NCBI RefSeq assembly: GCF_005222225.1
Contig: NZ_CP036536.1
Location: forward strand, 1,140,001 to 1,204,000
DNA: 64,000 bases
Source of the DNA: Salinimonas lutimaris
GTDB taxonomy: Bacteria > Pseudomonadota > Gammaproteobacteria > Enterobacterales > Alteromonadaceae
Reading direction: 5' to 3'
Positions 36,036-45,160 of the stretch are shown here, in pieces (within the stretch, counting starts at the first letter, position 1; each line of letters opens with the position of its first letter). The position numbers and the translations under genes are program-made. The notes below the pieces were generated by a model. It saw only the letters and a list, made by a program, of their open reading frames with translations. It was not told where the DNA came from and searched no databases.

Positions 36036-37469
36036 ATGGTCGAAATACTTAAGTGTAAGTCAGGTGTAAAGACTACTCTCCTGGCTACAGCAACTGTCGG
36101 TATCTTTTCCATCTCACCGGCATCCGCTGATGTTATTTTGCATGCATTTAACTGGAAATATGATGACGTTGCCAGCAAAGCTTCGCAAATTGCGGATCTG
36201 GGATATAAAAAAGTGTTGGTATCACCTGCCTACAAGTCTACCGGTAACCAGTGGTGGGCAAGATACCAGCCTCAGGATTACCGTGTTATAGATAATCCAC
36301 TGGGCGATACTGCTGATTTTACGGCAATGGTGAATGCGCTGAGGGCGCAAGGGGTGGAAACTTACGCAGACATTGTCTTTAATCATATGGCAAACGAGTC
36401 GGCGCAGCGGAACGACCTGAATTATCCGGGGGCCGCTGTACTTGGTAATTATGCCAGTCAGCCTGAATATTATCAGAGTATTACTCTGTTTGGCGATGTG
36501 ACCAACGGGTTGTTTGGTGCCGGTGATTTTCATGGTTCGGGAGATCCGCAGGGACCACAATGTATTAGTAATTATTCCGATGTAGGCGATGTGCAGTACA
36601 ACCGGTTGTGTGGAGCGCCACCAGATACCGGACTCCCGGATTTAGACCCCAACAACTGGGTTGTAGAGCAACAAAAAAACTATCTGACGGAGCTAAAACG
36701 TATTGGTGTTACCGGGTTTCGTGTTGACGCAGCCAAACATATGAGCAATTACCACATAAACCAGGTGTTTGATACGCAGATTAAGAACGATACCCACGTA
36801 TTTGGCGAAATTATAACTTCAGGTGGTGTCGGTAACGGTGAGTACGATAATTTTCTAGCGCCGTACATCAATCAGACCGGTCACTCTGCATATGATTTTC
36901 CGCTCTTCGCTCAGCTACGCAGTGCGTTTAGTCCGGGTGGCTCAATGAATTTACTGATTGACCCTGGCGCTTACGGGCAGGCACTGTCAGCAGCAAAAGC
37001 GGTTACCTTTAGTGTTACCCATGATATACCGCTTAATGATCCGTTTCGTTATCAAATCATGGATGCTACTGATGAAACACTGGCCAATGCCTATATCCTT
37101 GGGCGTGATGGGGGAACGCCAATGCTTTATTCAGATCATAATGAAAGTGGAGACAACCGCTGGAATGATTTGTACCAGCGAAATGATATTGCCGCGATGG
37201 TAAGTTTTCATAACCAGATGCAGGGAAGGGGCATGACGGTTATCAGTGCCAGTGACTGTTATCTGCTGTTCAAACGTGATCATAATGGTATTGTTGGCAT
37301 TAACAAATGTGGCTCAGCTCAAGATGTCTGGGTGGATACCTCAGCACAGCAGTTATGGTGGTATCGGGACTACAAAGATGTTTTGAGTGCTGATGTTCAG
37401 ACTATTTCCACACAATGGCACAACTTTAACTTACCAGCGCGAGGCGCTCGTATGTGGGTAATGCAGTAA
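36036..37469 (+). CDS. amyA: Secreted alpha-amylase (GH13)
   Basis: 477 residues with a signal peptide ending near ISPASA. It hydrolyses internal alpha-1,4 bonds of starch. GH13 regions: region I as DIVFNHMANE, region II as GFRVDAAKH (nucleophile Asp), region III as VFGEIIT (acid/base Glu) and region IV as FSVTHDIP (Asp). The N-terminal DVILHAFNWKYDDV and the QWWARYQPQDYRVIDNPLG block are typical. It has no added starch-binding domain. TAGGAAT precedes the ATG. The operator shared with the TonB receptor indicates co-regulation with the pullulanase locus. Confidence 0.94.
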   Translation: MVEILKCKSGVKTTLLATATVGIFSISPASADVILHAFNWKYDDVASKASQIADLGYKKVLVSPAYKSTGNQWWARYQPQDYRVIDNPLGDTADFTAMVNALRAQGVETYADIVFNHMANESAQRNDLNYPGAAVLGNYASQPEYYQSITLFGDVTNGLFGAGDFHGSGDPQGPQCISNYSDVGDVQYNRLCGAPPDTGLPDLDPNNWVVEQQKNYLTELKRIGVTGFRVDAAKHMSNYHINQVFDTQIKNDTHVFGEIITSGGVGNGEYDNFLAPYINQTGHSAYDFPLFAQLRSAFSPGGSMNLLIDPGAYGQALSAAKAVTFSVTHDIPLNDPFRYQIMDATDETLANAYILGRDGGTPMLYSDHNESGDNRWNDLYQRNDIAAMVSFHNQMQGRGMTVISASDCYLLFKRDHNGIVGINKCGSAQDVWVDTSAQQLWWYRDYKDVLSADVQTISTQWHNFNLPARGARMWVMQ

Positions 37470-37476
37470 ATACGGT

Positions 37477-38370
37477 TCAGCGAAGCTCTAGCCGGCTGAG
37501 TACCTTTGCCAGTTGCTGTCTGGCGTCTCCGGTGAGAGGCAGCAACGGAGCGGGCAAACAATTACCTTCGGTATAACCAAGTAAATCCGCTGCTGTAGCA
37601 ATGACCCTCAGGCCACCTTTGTTGTGCGTAAAAAGATCCCACAGCGGCTCAAGTACTGAGGCTTTTTCAGCCGCCTGATGCGGCGTGTGGTGAACAGCAT
37701 CTATCAATGATTTTATGGTATTGGGGAACAAGCCACCGGCCACGGACAGCCAGCAATCACAGCCTGCCAGCATACCGGCTACCCCAAATTTATCGGCGCT
37801 AACACCCACGGCCACATGCTCAGGTATGATGGCCCGAAGTCGGGTCAGGCGGGCTGCGCCTTCTTCGGCCGAACCAAATGGTGCGCCGGGTATTTTTATG
37901 GCGCTGATATGAGGCAGCCGCGTAATTGCTGCGTACAACTCGTCTGAAAAACTAAACTGGGTGGTGCCCGGGTTTTCATACACGCATACGGGAACGCTGA
38001 CCTCCCTGCACACCTGTTCAAATAAGTGGTATACCTCATCGCTGTTTAACGGATGATAGGCCACTGGCGCCAGTAATAAAGCGCTGGCACCTGCCTGCTG
38101 CGCCTGTTGCGCATTGGCCAGCACCTCTCTGGTTAGTAAAGCCCCGATGCCGGCCATCACCGGAATACCATCAGACTGCTCAACGGCCAGCTGAATAACC
38201 TGTTGTTTCTCGGCAGGGGTGAGGTAGGGGTAAAGACCGGTCGAGCCCATTACACAAATAGAGTCCGGGCGCGCGGCGCTCAGGTTTGCCAGCAGCACCG
38301 ACATAGCCGGCAAATCAAGCCGGTCATAGCGAAATGGTGTAACAGGAAACGCGGATAAGCCAGTAAACAT
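37477..38370 (-). CDS. Dihydrodipicolinate synthase / N-acetylneuraminate lyase family protein
   Basis: 297 residues of the DapA/NanA TIM-barrel aldolase family. The Schiff-base lysine is in SAIKIPGAPFG and the catalytic Tyr in VCVYENPGTTQFS; the GSTGLYPYLTPAEK segment replaces the usual GTTGE motif. Since the classical dapA motif is altered, this is probably not the lysine biosynthesis enzyme but another 2-oxo-acid aldolase or dehydratase. It is convergent with alpha-amylase (7 bp apart) and divergent from the BCCT transporter. Confidence 0.85.
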   Translation of the reverse strand: MFTGLSAFPVTPFRYDRLDLPAMSVLLANLSAARPDSICVMGSTGLYPYLTPAEKQQVIQLAVEQSDGIPVMAGIGALLTREVLANAQQAQQAGASALLLAPVAYHPLNSDEVYHLFEQVCREVSVPVCVYENPGTTQFSFSDELYAAITRLPHISAIKIPGAPFGSAEEGAARLTRLRAIIPEHVAVGVSADKFGVAGMLAGCDCWLSVAGGLFPNTIKSLIDAVHHTPHQAAEKASVLEPLWDLFTHNKGGLRVIATAADLLGYTEGNCLPAPLLPLTGDARQQLAKVLSRLELR

Positions 38371-38622
38371 AAAAACCTGTAAAGGGGTCAGCCATTGAAC
38401 TGCTGTTTAACTTAGCATTAAAGCAATTTTCACACATCTTCTTATGATCGAAACCGGTCTTTCACTTCTATATCTATATTACTAGTAAATAAACTTTTAT
38501 TTATGTGTCCGGTATGCTCAATCAAAATAAAAAGCCTGTCAGCAGTGTAAACAGGACAGATAAAGCTGGCGAACGCGCTTGCCGGGTGACTTAAATGGGT
38601 AAAGGCATGTGAGGCTGACAAG

Positions 38623-40671
38623 ATGTCACAACAAGACACGATAAATGAAAATACTGACAGCCCGTCAGAAAAAGTACTAATCAACAAAGTTCCTTTTTAC
38701 GGTTCGGTTATCGGCATCGTACTGTTTGCACTATGGGCTATGTTTTTTACCGAGTCCGCAAATTCTGTTATCAATCAGGCTCTAAGCTGGATATCCGCTA
38801 CGTTCGGCTGGTTTTATTTTTTTGCTATTTTTGTTTATTTACTGTTTGTGGCGCTGGTTGCTGTTTCCCCCTGGGGGAAAATACGGCTGGGTCAGGAACA
38901 TACCCGGCCTGAGTTCAATGTGGTGACCTGGGCCGCCATGCTTTTTTCTGCTGGTATCGGCATTGACCTAATCTTTTTCTGTATTGTTGAACCGGTGACC
39001 CAGTACCTGACCCCACCGGTTGCCATGGGAGAAGGCAGCGAAGCAGCCCGCAATGCGATCAAAATCACTTTGTTTCACTGGGGCTTATCCGGTTGGGGCG
39101 TCTATACACTGGTGGGAATGGCGCTGGCCTTTTTCAGCTACCGTCATGGTCTGCCGCTGGCTATTCGCTCTGCGCTATATCCTGTATTTGGCAAAAAAAT
39201 CTACGGACCCATCGGGCATACGGTAGATATTGCAGCTGTGCTGGGGACCGTTTTTGGTATTGCCACCAGTCTGGGTATTGGCCTGATTCAGCTAAATTAC
39301 GGCTTAAATCACGTATTTGGTATAGCCGAAGGCCTTACTGTGCAAATTGTACTGGCCGTGGTGGTGATTGTTTTTGCCGCTATTTCTGCAGTCACCGGGG
39401 TGGAAAAAGGCATTCGGCGGTTATCTGAATTCAATATGCTGATGGCGCTGGTTCTGATGTTGTTTGTATTATTTGTAGGCGACACCCGCTTTCTGCTTAA
39501 CGCGCTGGTGCTCAACATTGGCGACTACATGACTGATTTTGTCAGCATGTCTTTTAATACCTTTGCGTTTGACCCACCCACTGACTGGCTGAATGCCTGG
39601 ACGCTATTTTTCTGGGCCTGGTGGATTGCCTGGGGGCCGTTTGTGGGTATGTTCCTGGCCAGGATTTCACGGGGACGTACAATAGGCGAATTTGTAGCCG
39701 GAACCTTGTTGCTTCCGCTGTCTTTTATGATTGTGTGGATGTCTGTTATGGGCAATAGTGCCATTGACATGGTGATGTCCGGGGCACAGGATTTTGGCGA
39801 ACAGGCGGTTAATAACCCTGGCTCTGCTATTTATCTGTTTCTGGAAAGTATTCCATGGGCGGCGGTGACTACCATCGTAGTCAGCATCCTGGCATTTGTA
39901 TTTTTTATTACATCCGGTGACTCAGGCTCCCTGGTACTTTCCAATCTGACATCAGTGCTCAGAGACCCATACAGCGATGCGCCAGCCTGGATGCGGATTA
40001 TGTGGGCAGCCATTATAGGCCTGTTGACGATAGCGCTACTACTGACCGGGGGGTTATCGGCCCTGCAAAGTGCTGTGGTGGTAACCGGTTTGCCGTTTGC
40101 CATTGTGCTGTGCCTGATGATGTTAGGTCTGTTTAAGGCATTGCGGGTAGAAAGTCTGAAGCAAAAAGCAGCAGATACTAATTTCAGTGGTACTTACTTT
40201 GTTGAGTCTGACAAGAACTGGACCCAGCGACTACACCGGTTTGTCAGTTTTCCTGACCAGAAGCAGTGTCAGCAGTTTCTGGACGAGGTCGCCATGCCGG
40301 CAATGAAAGAGGTAAAGGCTGCGCTGGAGGAACGTAAGCTTACTGTTACCATCAGTGAGAATCATGATGACAGTGATGTGTGCATGTCATTACAGGTAGA
40401 CCTGCACGACGCTCAGGATTTCTACTATGCGCTGCGTCCAAGTCAGCATGCTATGCCATCTTTTGCTACCCGTTCTGCCAGAAGCAGTAGCAAATATTAC
40501 CGGGTGGAACCTTTACTGGCAGAAGGCGGGCAGGGGTATGATCTGATGGGTTATACCCAGCATCAGGTTATTGAGGATATTCTGAACCAGTTTGAACGCC
40601 ACATGCATTTTCTGCATGCTCAGCGTACCCAGCCGGGTGCCGATACAAACCTGTTTAAACCGGGAAACTAG
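38623..40671 (+). CDS. BCCT family betaine/choline/carnitine transporter
   Basis: 682 residues: 12 membrane segments and a long C-terminal cytoplasmic domain (about 520-682), the BetT-like architecture in which the tail senses osmotic stress. Signature blocks: FNVVTWAAMLFSAGIGIDLIFFCIVEPV, FFWAWWIAWGPFVGMFLARISRGRT and FFITSGDSGSLVLSNL. The usual AGIGIGLLF reads AGIGIDLIF here. Substrate is likely choline or glycine betaine. No bet genes are adjacent. Confidence 0.92.
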   Translation: MSQQDTINENTDSPSEKVLINKVPFYGSVIGIVLFALWAMFFTESANSVINQALSWISATFGWFYFFAIFVYLLFVALVAVSPWGKIRLGQEHTRPEFNVVTWAAMLFSAGIGIDLIFFCIVEPVTQYLTPPVAMGEGSEAARNAIKITLFHWGLSGWGVYTLVGMALAFFSYRHGLPLAIRSALYPVFGKKIYGPIGHTVDIAAVLGTVFGIATSLGIGLIQLNYGLNHVFGIAEGLTVQIVLAVVVIVFAAISAVTGVEKGIRRLSEFNMLMALVLMLFVLFVGDTRFLLNALVLNIGDYMTDFVSMSFNTFAFDPPTDWLNAWTLFFWAWWIAWGPFVGMFLARISRGRTIGEFVAGTLLLPLSFMIVWMSVMGNSAIDMVMSGAQDFGEQAVNNPGSAIYLFLESIPWAAVTTIVVSILAFVFFITSGDSGSLVLSNLTSVLRDPYSDAPAWMRIMWAAIIGLLTIALLLTGGLSALQSAVVVTGLPFAIVLCLMMLGLFKALRVESLKQKAADTNFSGTYFVESDKNWTQRLHRFVSFPDQKQCQQFLDEVAMPAMKEVKAALEERKLTVTISENHDDSDVCMSLQVDLHDAQDFYYALRPSQHAMPSFATRSARSSSKYYRVEPLLAEGGQGYDLMGYTQHQVIEDILNQFERHMHFLHAQRTQPGADTNLFKPGN

Positions 40672-40796
40672 GCCCGGCGGCTTACTTCCGGCAGGTCAGC
40701 AAGGTTACTGGCCTGCCGGTTCACTGTGTTATTCACGCATTTCCAATCACAGCCTGATGCAGATGATATCTGTTGTCAGCGGTGTTGAGAATTAGT

Positions 40797-41364
40797 GTGG
40801 ATTTGCATGAATTGCTGTTATTTGTTGTGGCGTGTCTGGCGCCCGCTATTAAGCCTGCCTCAGGACTGGGGGCTGGCTACTATGTTCATACCCTGGCTGC
40901 TTAAGTGTGATTGTCGACCATAATTGTCAACTCAGCATGGCTGTTCACGGTCGTGAAATGGCGCTGGGAGGCTGTATCTAGTTTATCTGGGGGCACGGTC
41001 AAACAGGTCAATGCTAAATGGTAACAACCAGTTGCCAGCATCAATGCAGGTTTCACCCGAGCAAGCAAACGGCAATGAATTTGTTCAGGGTATCGTGGTT
41101 AGTGTGCTCAGCCCGAAAGTTGCGCTGTTCTTTTTGTCAATTTTACCGCAGTTTGTAAATCCGCAGGGTGGCGCAGCGACTCAGCAGTTATGATTGCTGG
41201 GCTGTGTTTTTGTGTTCTGGCATCTGCAATCAACCTCTTTACTCCAGTACCGGAAGCTGGGTGTTCCTTCGCCCCCGGTCACAACGCCTCACCCGCATAC
41301 TTGAGGGTGTTGCGGGAGGACTTCTGCTTGGGGTGTCCGGTAAGGCGATGCTTACTAAGCAATA
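40797..41364 (+). pseudogene. Decayed LysE/RhtB family amino acid exporter
   Basis: Three frame-broken pieces align in order with one LysE/RhtB exporter. From a GTG at 40797: DLHELLLFVVACLAP, then GLGAGYYVHTLAA before a stop near 40901. Next AWLFTVVKW near 40937. Then an open stretch from about 41011 with QGIVVSVLSPKVALFFLSIL (the NPK motif reads SPK) and PQFVNPQ. Finally, in another frame, RILEGVAGGLLLGVSGKAML near 41305-41355. The proline-rich N-terminal motif is missing, so deletions as well as frameshifts are present. It cannot encode a working exporter. Confidence 0.8.
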
Positions 41365-41621
41365 ATCTGTTGTTAAAAGGATTTTTACCGCGAAGCTGTC
41401 GTATCGCCAGAAACAAGATCAGGCAACCAGTGCGCTGGTGCTGTACATCGCGTGACAGCTGTTAGTCGCGCTGATAGTACCAGAGATAACCCGGTTAATG
41501 GTGCAAAGAGCGTCCGGAATGAGTGCAGTAAAAAAGTGCTATAAAATGCGTTTTTTAAACTTTCTTTTTTTATCTTTTGGTATACAGTAAGTACGCATTT
41601 TTAGCTTAAGGACAAGCACTT

Positions 41622-41873
41622 ATGATTTATAAAATGGTCACCGTCGGATTTTTATTATTCTCTGTTAGTTCAGCAGCGCTGCCGGTGCACAACTTCGAGC
41701 CTACCGCTTCTGTATGCGCTAACATCGACGAGGAAGTGAATAAGGCTACCTCGCGTCTGCGCAGTGAACACAGTATCCGCGAAGGCGCGTACTTAAAGCA
41801 GCGTTTACAGGATTTACGCCAGATGCGTATCGCCTGTCAGAATGCTGAATTTAAAACCCACCCCGCTGACTAA
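41622..41873 (+). CDS. Small secreted protein of unknown function
   Basis: 83 residues. A signal peptide (MIYKMVTVGFLLFSVSSAA) is followed by about 60 mostly helical, charged residues with two cysteines (VCAN and RIACQN) that could form a disulphide in the periplasm. I do not recognise a family. TTAAGGA lies about 10 bases upstream of the ATG. It stands alone between the LysE pseudogene and the alcohol dehydrogenase. Confidence 0.55.
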   Translation: MIYKMVTVGFLLFSVSSAALPVHNFEPTASVCANIDEEVNKATSRLRSEHSIREGAYLKQRLQDLRQMRIACQNAEFKTHPAD

Positions 41874-41989
41874 TTTTGCAGGATTAGGCAGAACACCCAC
41901 ACAATAAGGCAAGCAACATAATTTAACAAAAGCTAATCTTGGCATCGTTACGTATACACTCTCACTTTTGATGACAAACGAGGTTAACG

Positions 41990-43042
41990 ATGAAAACAGT
42001 TGGATACGCCGCTCATGATACAGATGCACACATGGTGCCTTATCACTTTGAACGCCGTGCTCTGCGCAGCAATGATGTGGCCATTGAAATTCTGTACAGC
42101 GGTATTTGTCATTCCGACCTTCACACCGTCAATGGGGACTGGGGTCCGCAACAATATCCGCTGGTACCGGGTCATGAGATCGTAGGTAAAGTGATTGAAG
42201 TGGGGCCGGAGGTAAAAGATTATGCGGTGGGTGAGCATGTGGCAGTGGGCTGTATGGTCGATAGCTGTCAGGAATGTGACCAGTGTCATAACCATGAAGA
42301 GCAGTATTGCCGTAATGGCATGACACCCACCTACGGTGCCCCGGATCGCATCGATGGTACTATTACTCAGGGTGGCTATTCTAAGCATATTGTGGTGCGC
42401 GAGCAGTTTGTGCTGCGAGTACCTGAAGCGCTGGATCTGGCTAAAGCGGCGCCTATTTTATGTGCCGGTATTACAACCTATTCTCCGTTACGTACCTGGG
42501 ATGTAAAAGAAGGTAGCCGGGTTGGTGTTGTTGGTCTTGGTGGACTTGGCCATATGGCGGTAAAACTGGCGGTTGCCATGGGTGCAGAAGTTACCGTAAT
42601 CAGCCGTTCTGATGCCAAAAACCAGGAAGCCAAAGATCTTGGCGCGACCGGTATTCTGGTGTCTACCGATGAAGATGCGATGAAAAAATCAGCCAATGCC
42701 TTTGATGTGATACTGGACACGGTGCCGGTTAAGCATGATGTTACCCAATATGCGCCATTGCTGGACGTGGATGGGTCACTGGTCATTGTGGGTCAGGTAG
42801 GTCCGCTGGACGAACCGTCTACCATTCCGCTGGTCACCGGTCGTCGTCGTATTGCCGGTTCTCTGATTGGTGGTATTCAGGAGACGCAGGAAGTACTGGA
42901 TTTTTGTGCTAAGCACAATATTCATCCTGAATGTAAAATGATTCGCCCGGAAGAAGTCAACAAAGCTTATGAGCATCTGGCAAAAGGTGATATTGCCCAC
43001 CGGTTTGTTATGGACATGTCATCGCTGGAAGTGGAAGCTTAA
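41990..43042 (+). CDS. Zinc-dependent alcohol/aldehyde dehydrogenase (YahK-type)
   Basis: 350 residues of the medium-chain dehydrogenase superfamily, cinnamyl-alcohol branch. Catalytic zinc ligands: CHSD (about residue 40), GHE (about 62) and the Cys in PILCAGITTYSPL (about 155). Structural zinc cysteines occur in DSCQECDQCHNHEEQYC. The Rossmann motif GVVGLGGLGHMAVKLA is followed by SRSDAKNQEA, suggesting NADP(H). Likely a broad aldehyde reductase. A strong terminator follows; an AraC regulator lies next downstream. Confidence 0.93.
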   Translation: MKTVGYAAHDTDAHMVPYHFERRALRSNDVAIEILYSGICHSDLHTVNGDWGPQQYPLVPGHEIVGKVIEVGPEVKDYAVGEHVAVGCMVDSCQECDQCHNHEEQYCRNGMTPTYGAPDRIDGTITQGGYSKHIVVREQFVLRVPEALDLAKAAPILCAGITTYSPLRTWDVKEGSRVGVVGLGGLGHMAVKLAVAMGAEVTVISRSDAKNQEAKDLGATGILVSTDEDAMKKSANAFDVILDTVPVKHDVTQYAPLLDVDGSLVIVGQVGPLDEPSTIPLVTGRRRIAGSLIGGIQETQEVLDFCAKHNIHPECKMIRPEEVNKAYEHLAKGDIAHRFVMDMSSLEVEA

Positions 43043-43070
43043 GCTTTCATTCAGCTTTTAGTATAGTGGA

Positions 43071-43101
43071 AGCCGAAGCCTTTAAAGGCTTCGGCTTTTT
43101 T
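43071..43101 (+). terminator. Intrinsic terminator after the alcohol dehydrogenase
   Basis: Ten-base perfect stem AGCCGAAGCC/GGCTTCGGCT, TTTAAA loop, then a T run. It overlaps the open-frame start at 43066 of the next gene, arguing that translation there starts further down. Confidence 0.92.
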
Positions 43102-43119
43102 ATTGATGTTTTTATAGCC

Positions 43120-44040
43120 ATGATTGATATGACACCATCTGACTTTTCAGCTACTCACGATGCGCCTCACGCCAGCCAGATTCAGCAACTGATTAACCGG
43201 GTAAGCCGGTTTGCGCCCCACGACGGCAATTTTTCTCTGCTGGACGGGCGTATTCACATTGTTAAATCATCGCACAGCCAGACTGAAAAGACGTTTACCC
43301 TGGCACAACCGAGCTTGTGTCTGGTACCGCAAGGCGCCAAGCAGGTATCGCTGGGTACAGGAAGCTTTGAATACGATGCCACAAAAATGGTGCTATACGC
43401 AGCTGAAGTGCCACTTAAAGTCACCATTACCAAAGCCAGTGCAGACAAGCCATATTATTGCGTGGTGATTCCTATTGATGGCAAAGCGCTTAACCGGCAG
43501 GTATTGAAAGTGTTCAGCCAGGGGGTACCGGCGGCTGCGCGAACCCGGGCGGTTTACGTAGGCGCGTCTGGTTCACAGTATGTCAGTGCCATAAACCGTA
43601 TTTTTGATGTGGCAACCCAGCAGGACAACACCGCCTTATTGGTGCCACATATCATTGATGAGATTCTGCTGCGTTTACTATGCAGCCCGGTAGGCGCCGA
43701 AGTGGCCCAGATTGGTGTGGTGGACTCTAAAATCGAGCGCATATCAGCAGCAGTAAGCTTTATCAAAAACCACTATGCCAGGCCACTTAAAGTTGATGCA
43801 CTGGCCCGCGAGGTGGGCATGAGCCTGTCGTCATTTCATACCCACTTTAAGCAGGTTACCCAACTGACGCCGGGCCAGTTTCAAAAAATGCTGCGCTTGC
43901 AACATGCCCGCGAGCAGGTTCGTCAGGGCGTGAGCGATGTGACCCGTATTGCCTTTGATGTAGGTTACGCCAGTGCGTCTCAGTTCAGCCGGGAGTATTC
44001 ACGGGAGTTTGGCATCGCGCCATCCAAAGACAGCTTATGA
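43120..44040 (+). CDS. AraC family transcriptional regulator (AraC_N type)
   Basis: About 306 residues from the ATG at 43120; 43129 is equally possible. The frame opens at 43066, inside a terminator, so that start is rejected. The N-terminal half is the AraC_N ligand-like domain (PSLCLVPQGAKQVSLG, VPLKVTITKAS). The C-terminal two helix-turn-helix units include LAREVGMSLSSFHTHFKQVT and IAFDVGYASASQFSREYSREFG. It is in the same class as YqhC, which controls an aldehyde reductase gene, so control of the adjacent dehydrogenase is plausible but inferred. Confidence 0.85.
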   Translation: MIDMTPSDFSATHDAPHASQIQQLINRVSRFAPHDGNFSLLDGRIHIVKSSHSQTEKTFTLAQPSLCLVPQGAKQVSLGTGSFEYDATKMVLYAAEVPLKVTITKASADKPYYCVVIPIDGKALNRQVLKVFSQGVPAAARTRAVYVGASGSQYVSAINRIFDVATQQDNTALLVPHIIDEILLRLLCSPVGAEVAQIGVVDSKIERISAAVSFIKNHYARPLKVDALAREVGMSLSSFHTHFKQVTQLTPGQFQKMLRLQHAREQVRQGVSDVTRIAFDVGYASASQFSREYSREFGIAPSKDSL

Positions 44041-44598
44041 GCCCGGCTCAATAACTTTCATTACCCGCGCCGGATTACCGCCAATCACCACATTGTCGCC
44101 GAAGCTTTTTGTGACCACAGCCCCGGAGGCTACCACTACATTATTGCCCAGAGTAACGCCCGGGTTGATGACTGCCATACCGCCTACCCAGCAATTGTCT
44201 CCCAGCGTGACCGGCCGGGCAAATTCAGCCCCCCTGGCACGTTGTTGCGGGTCCAGCGGGTGCGTAGCGGTATAAATACCAACCTGCGGGGCCAGCATAC
44301 AGTCTCTGCCAATGGTCACCTGGGCGGCATCCAGAATGACGCAGTTAAAGTTGGCAAAAAAGTTCTCACCCACTTTGATATTGAAACCATAATCACATCT
44401 AAAATCGGACTCGATATACAAACGTTTACCTGTTTGTCCGAACAGCTTTTTTAAAATATCTGCCCGCGCTTTGGGCTGAGTCTGGCAGGTATTGTTCAGT
44501 TCTTTGAGAAGTAAACGACAGGCATGGCGTGCTTCTACCAGGCTTTTATTGAGCGGGTTATATAATTCACCACTCATCATTTTTTGCTTTTCAGACAT
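44035..44598 (-). CDS. Sugar O-acetyltransferase (maltose acetyltransferase-like)
   Basis: 187 residues. The N-terminal Mac domain (KMMSGELYNPLNKSLVEARHA) is followed by a left-handed beta-helix of hexapeptide repeats: FRCDYGFNIKVGENFFANFN, DAAQVTIGRDCMLAPQVGIY, and VTLGDNCWVGGMAVINPGVT with the catalytic His in TATHPLD. It uses acetyl-CoA to acetylate sugars such as maltose or galactosides. It overlaps the 3' end of the AraC gene by 6 bases tail to tail. Substrate not determinable. Confidence 0.9.
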   Translation of the reverse strand: MSEKQKMMSGELYNPLNKSLVEARHACRLLLKELNNTCQTQPKARADILKKLFGQTGKRLYIESDFRCDYGFNIKVGENFFANFNCVILDAAQVTIGRDCMLAPQVGIYTATHPLDPQQRARGAEFARPVTLGDNCWVGGMAVINPGVTLGNNVVVASGAVVTKSFGDNVVIGGNPARVMKVIEPGS

Positions 44599-44788
44599 AT
44601 CGGCATGGCTTTGTTAGTGAGTGGACGTAACGTATCACATTACAGGCAAAAAGCACGCTGCCACGCTAATCTGAAGCCTGTTTTGAGGGGGTGTTGTTGG
44701 TCAGCACCATGCGCATAAAATAACCTAGGTTGTTTGTCGGTCTTGTGAAGGTGGTCTCATTTTGTTGCCTTAGTCACCTGGCGGTAGC

Positions 44789-45160
44789 TCAACTCAGCCA
44801 TACGGCGAGCCAGATTACCACTGCTATGAGCATGGCAACGCTGACTGCTGCTGAGCCTAAATCTTTGGCCAGCCCAGATAATGGATGTAGATCCAGGCTG
44901 ATACGGTCAATGGTCGCTTCAATCCCGGTATTAATGATTTCAGTAAGCATAACCAGTAAAACAGACGTCAGCAGGGCAGCGTTTTTTGCCGGTGAAAGGT
45001 CACTGAACAGAATCAGCAACCCGGTTGCCCCCAGCAATATAAGCTCTTGTCTGAATGCAGCCTCGTGCAGGACAAGCCATTTTAAAGCTCTCAAGGAATG
45101 CTGGCTGGCAAGGTACAGACGACGCGCGCCAATGGGCTTGTTATGTTTATCAAACTGCAT
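44789..45160 (-). CDS. dgkA: Diacylglycerol kinase
   Basis: 123 residues from the ATG at 45160 (MQFDKHNKPIGARRLYLASQ), matching DgkA length. A strong GGAGGTG lies 3 bases ahead and is itself part of the last codons of eptA, so the genes overlap by 11 bases and are translationally coupled. Three membrane helices follow; the signature EIINTGIEATIDRISLDLHP carries the catalytic Glu and is followed by KDLGSAAV. It phosphorylates diacylglycerol to phosphatidate, recycling the lipid by-product of EptA. Confidence 0.93.
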   Translation of the reverse strand: MQFDKHNKPIGARRLYLASQHSLRALKWLVLHEAAFRQELILLGATGLLILFSDLSPAKNAALLTSVLLVMLTEIINTGIEATIDRISLDLHPLSGLAKDLGSAAVSVAMLIAVVIWLAVWLS

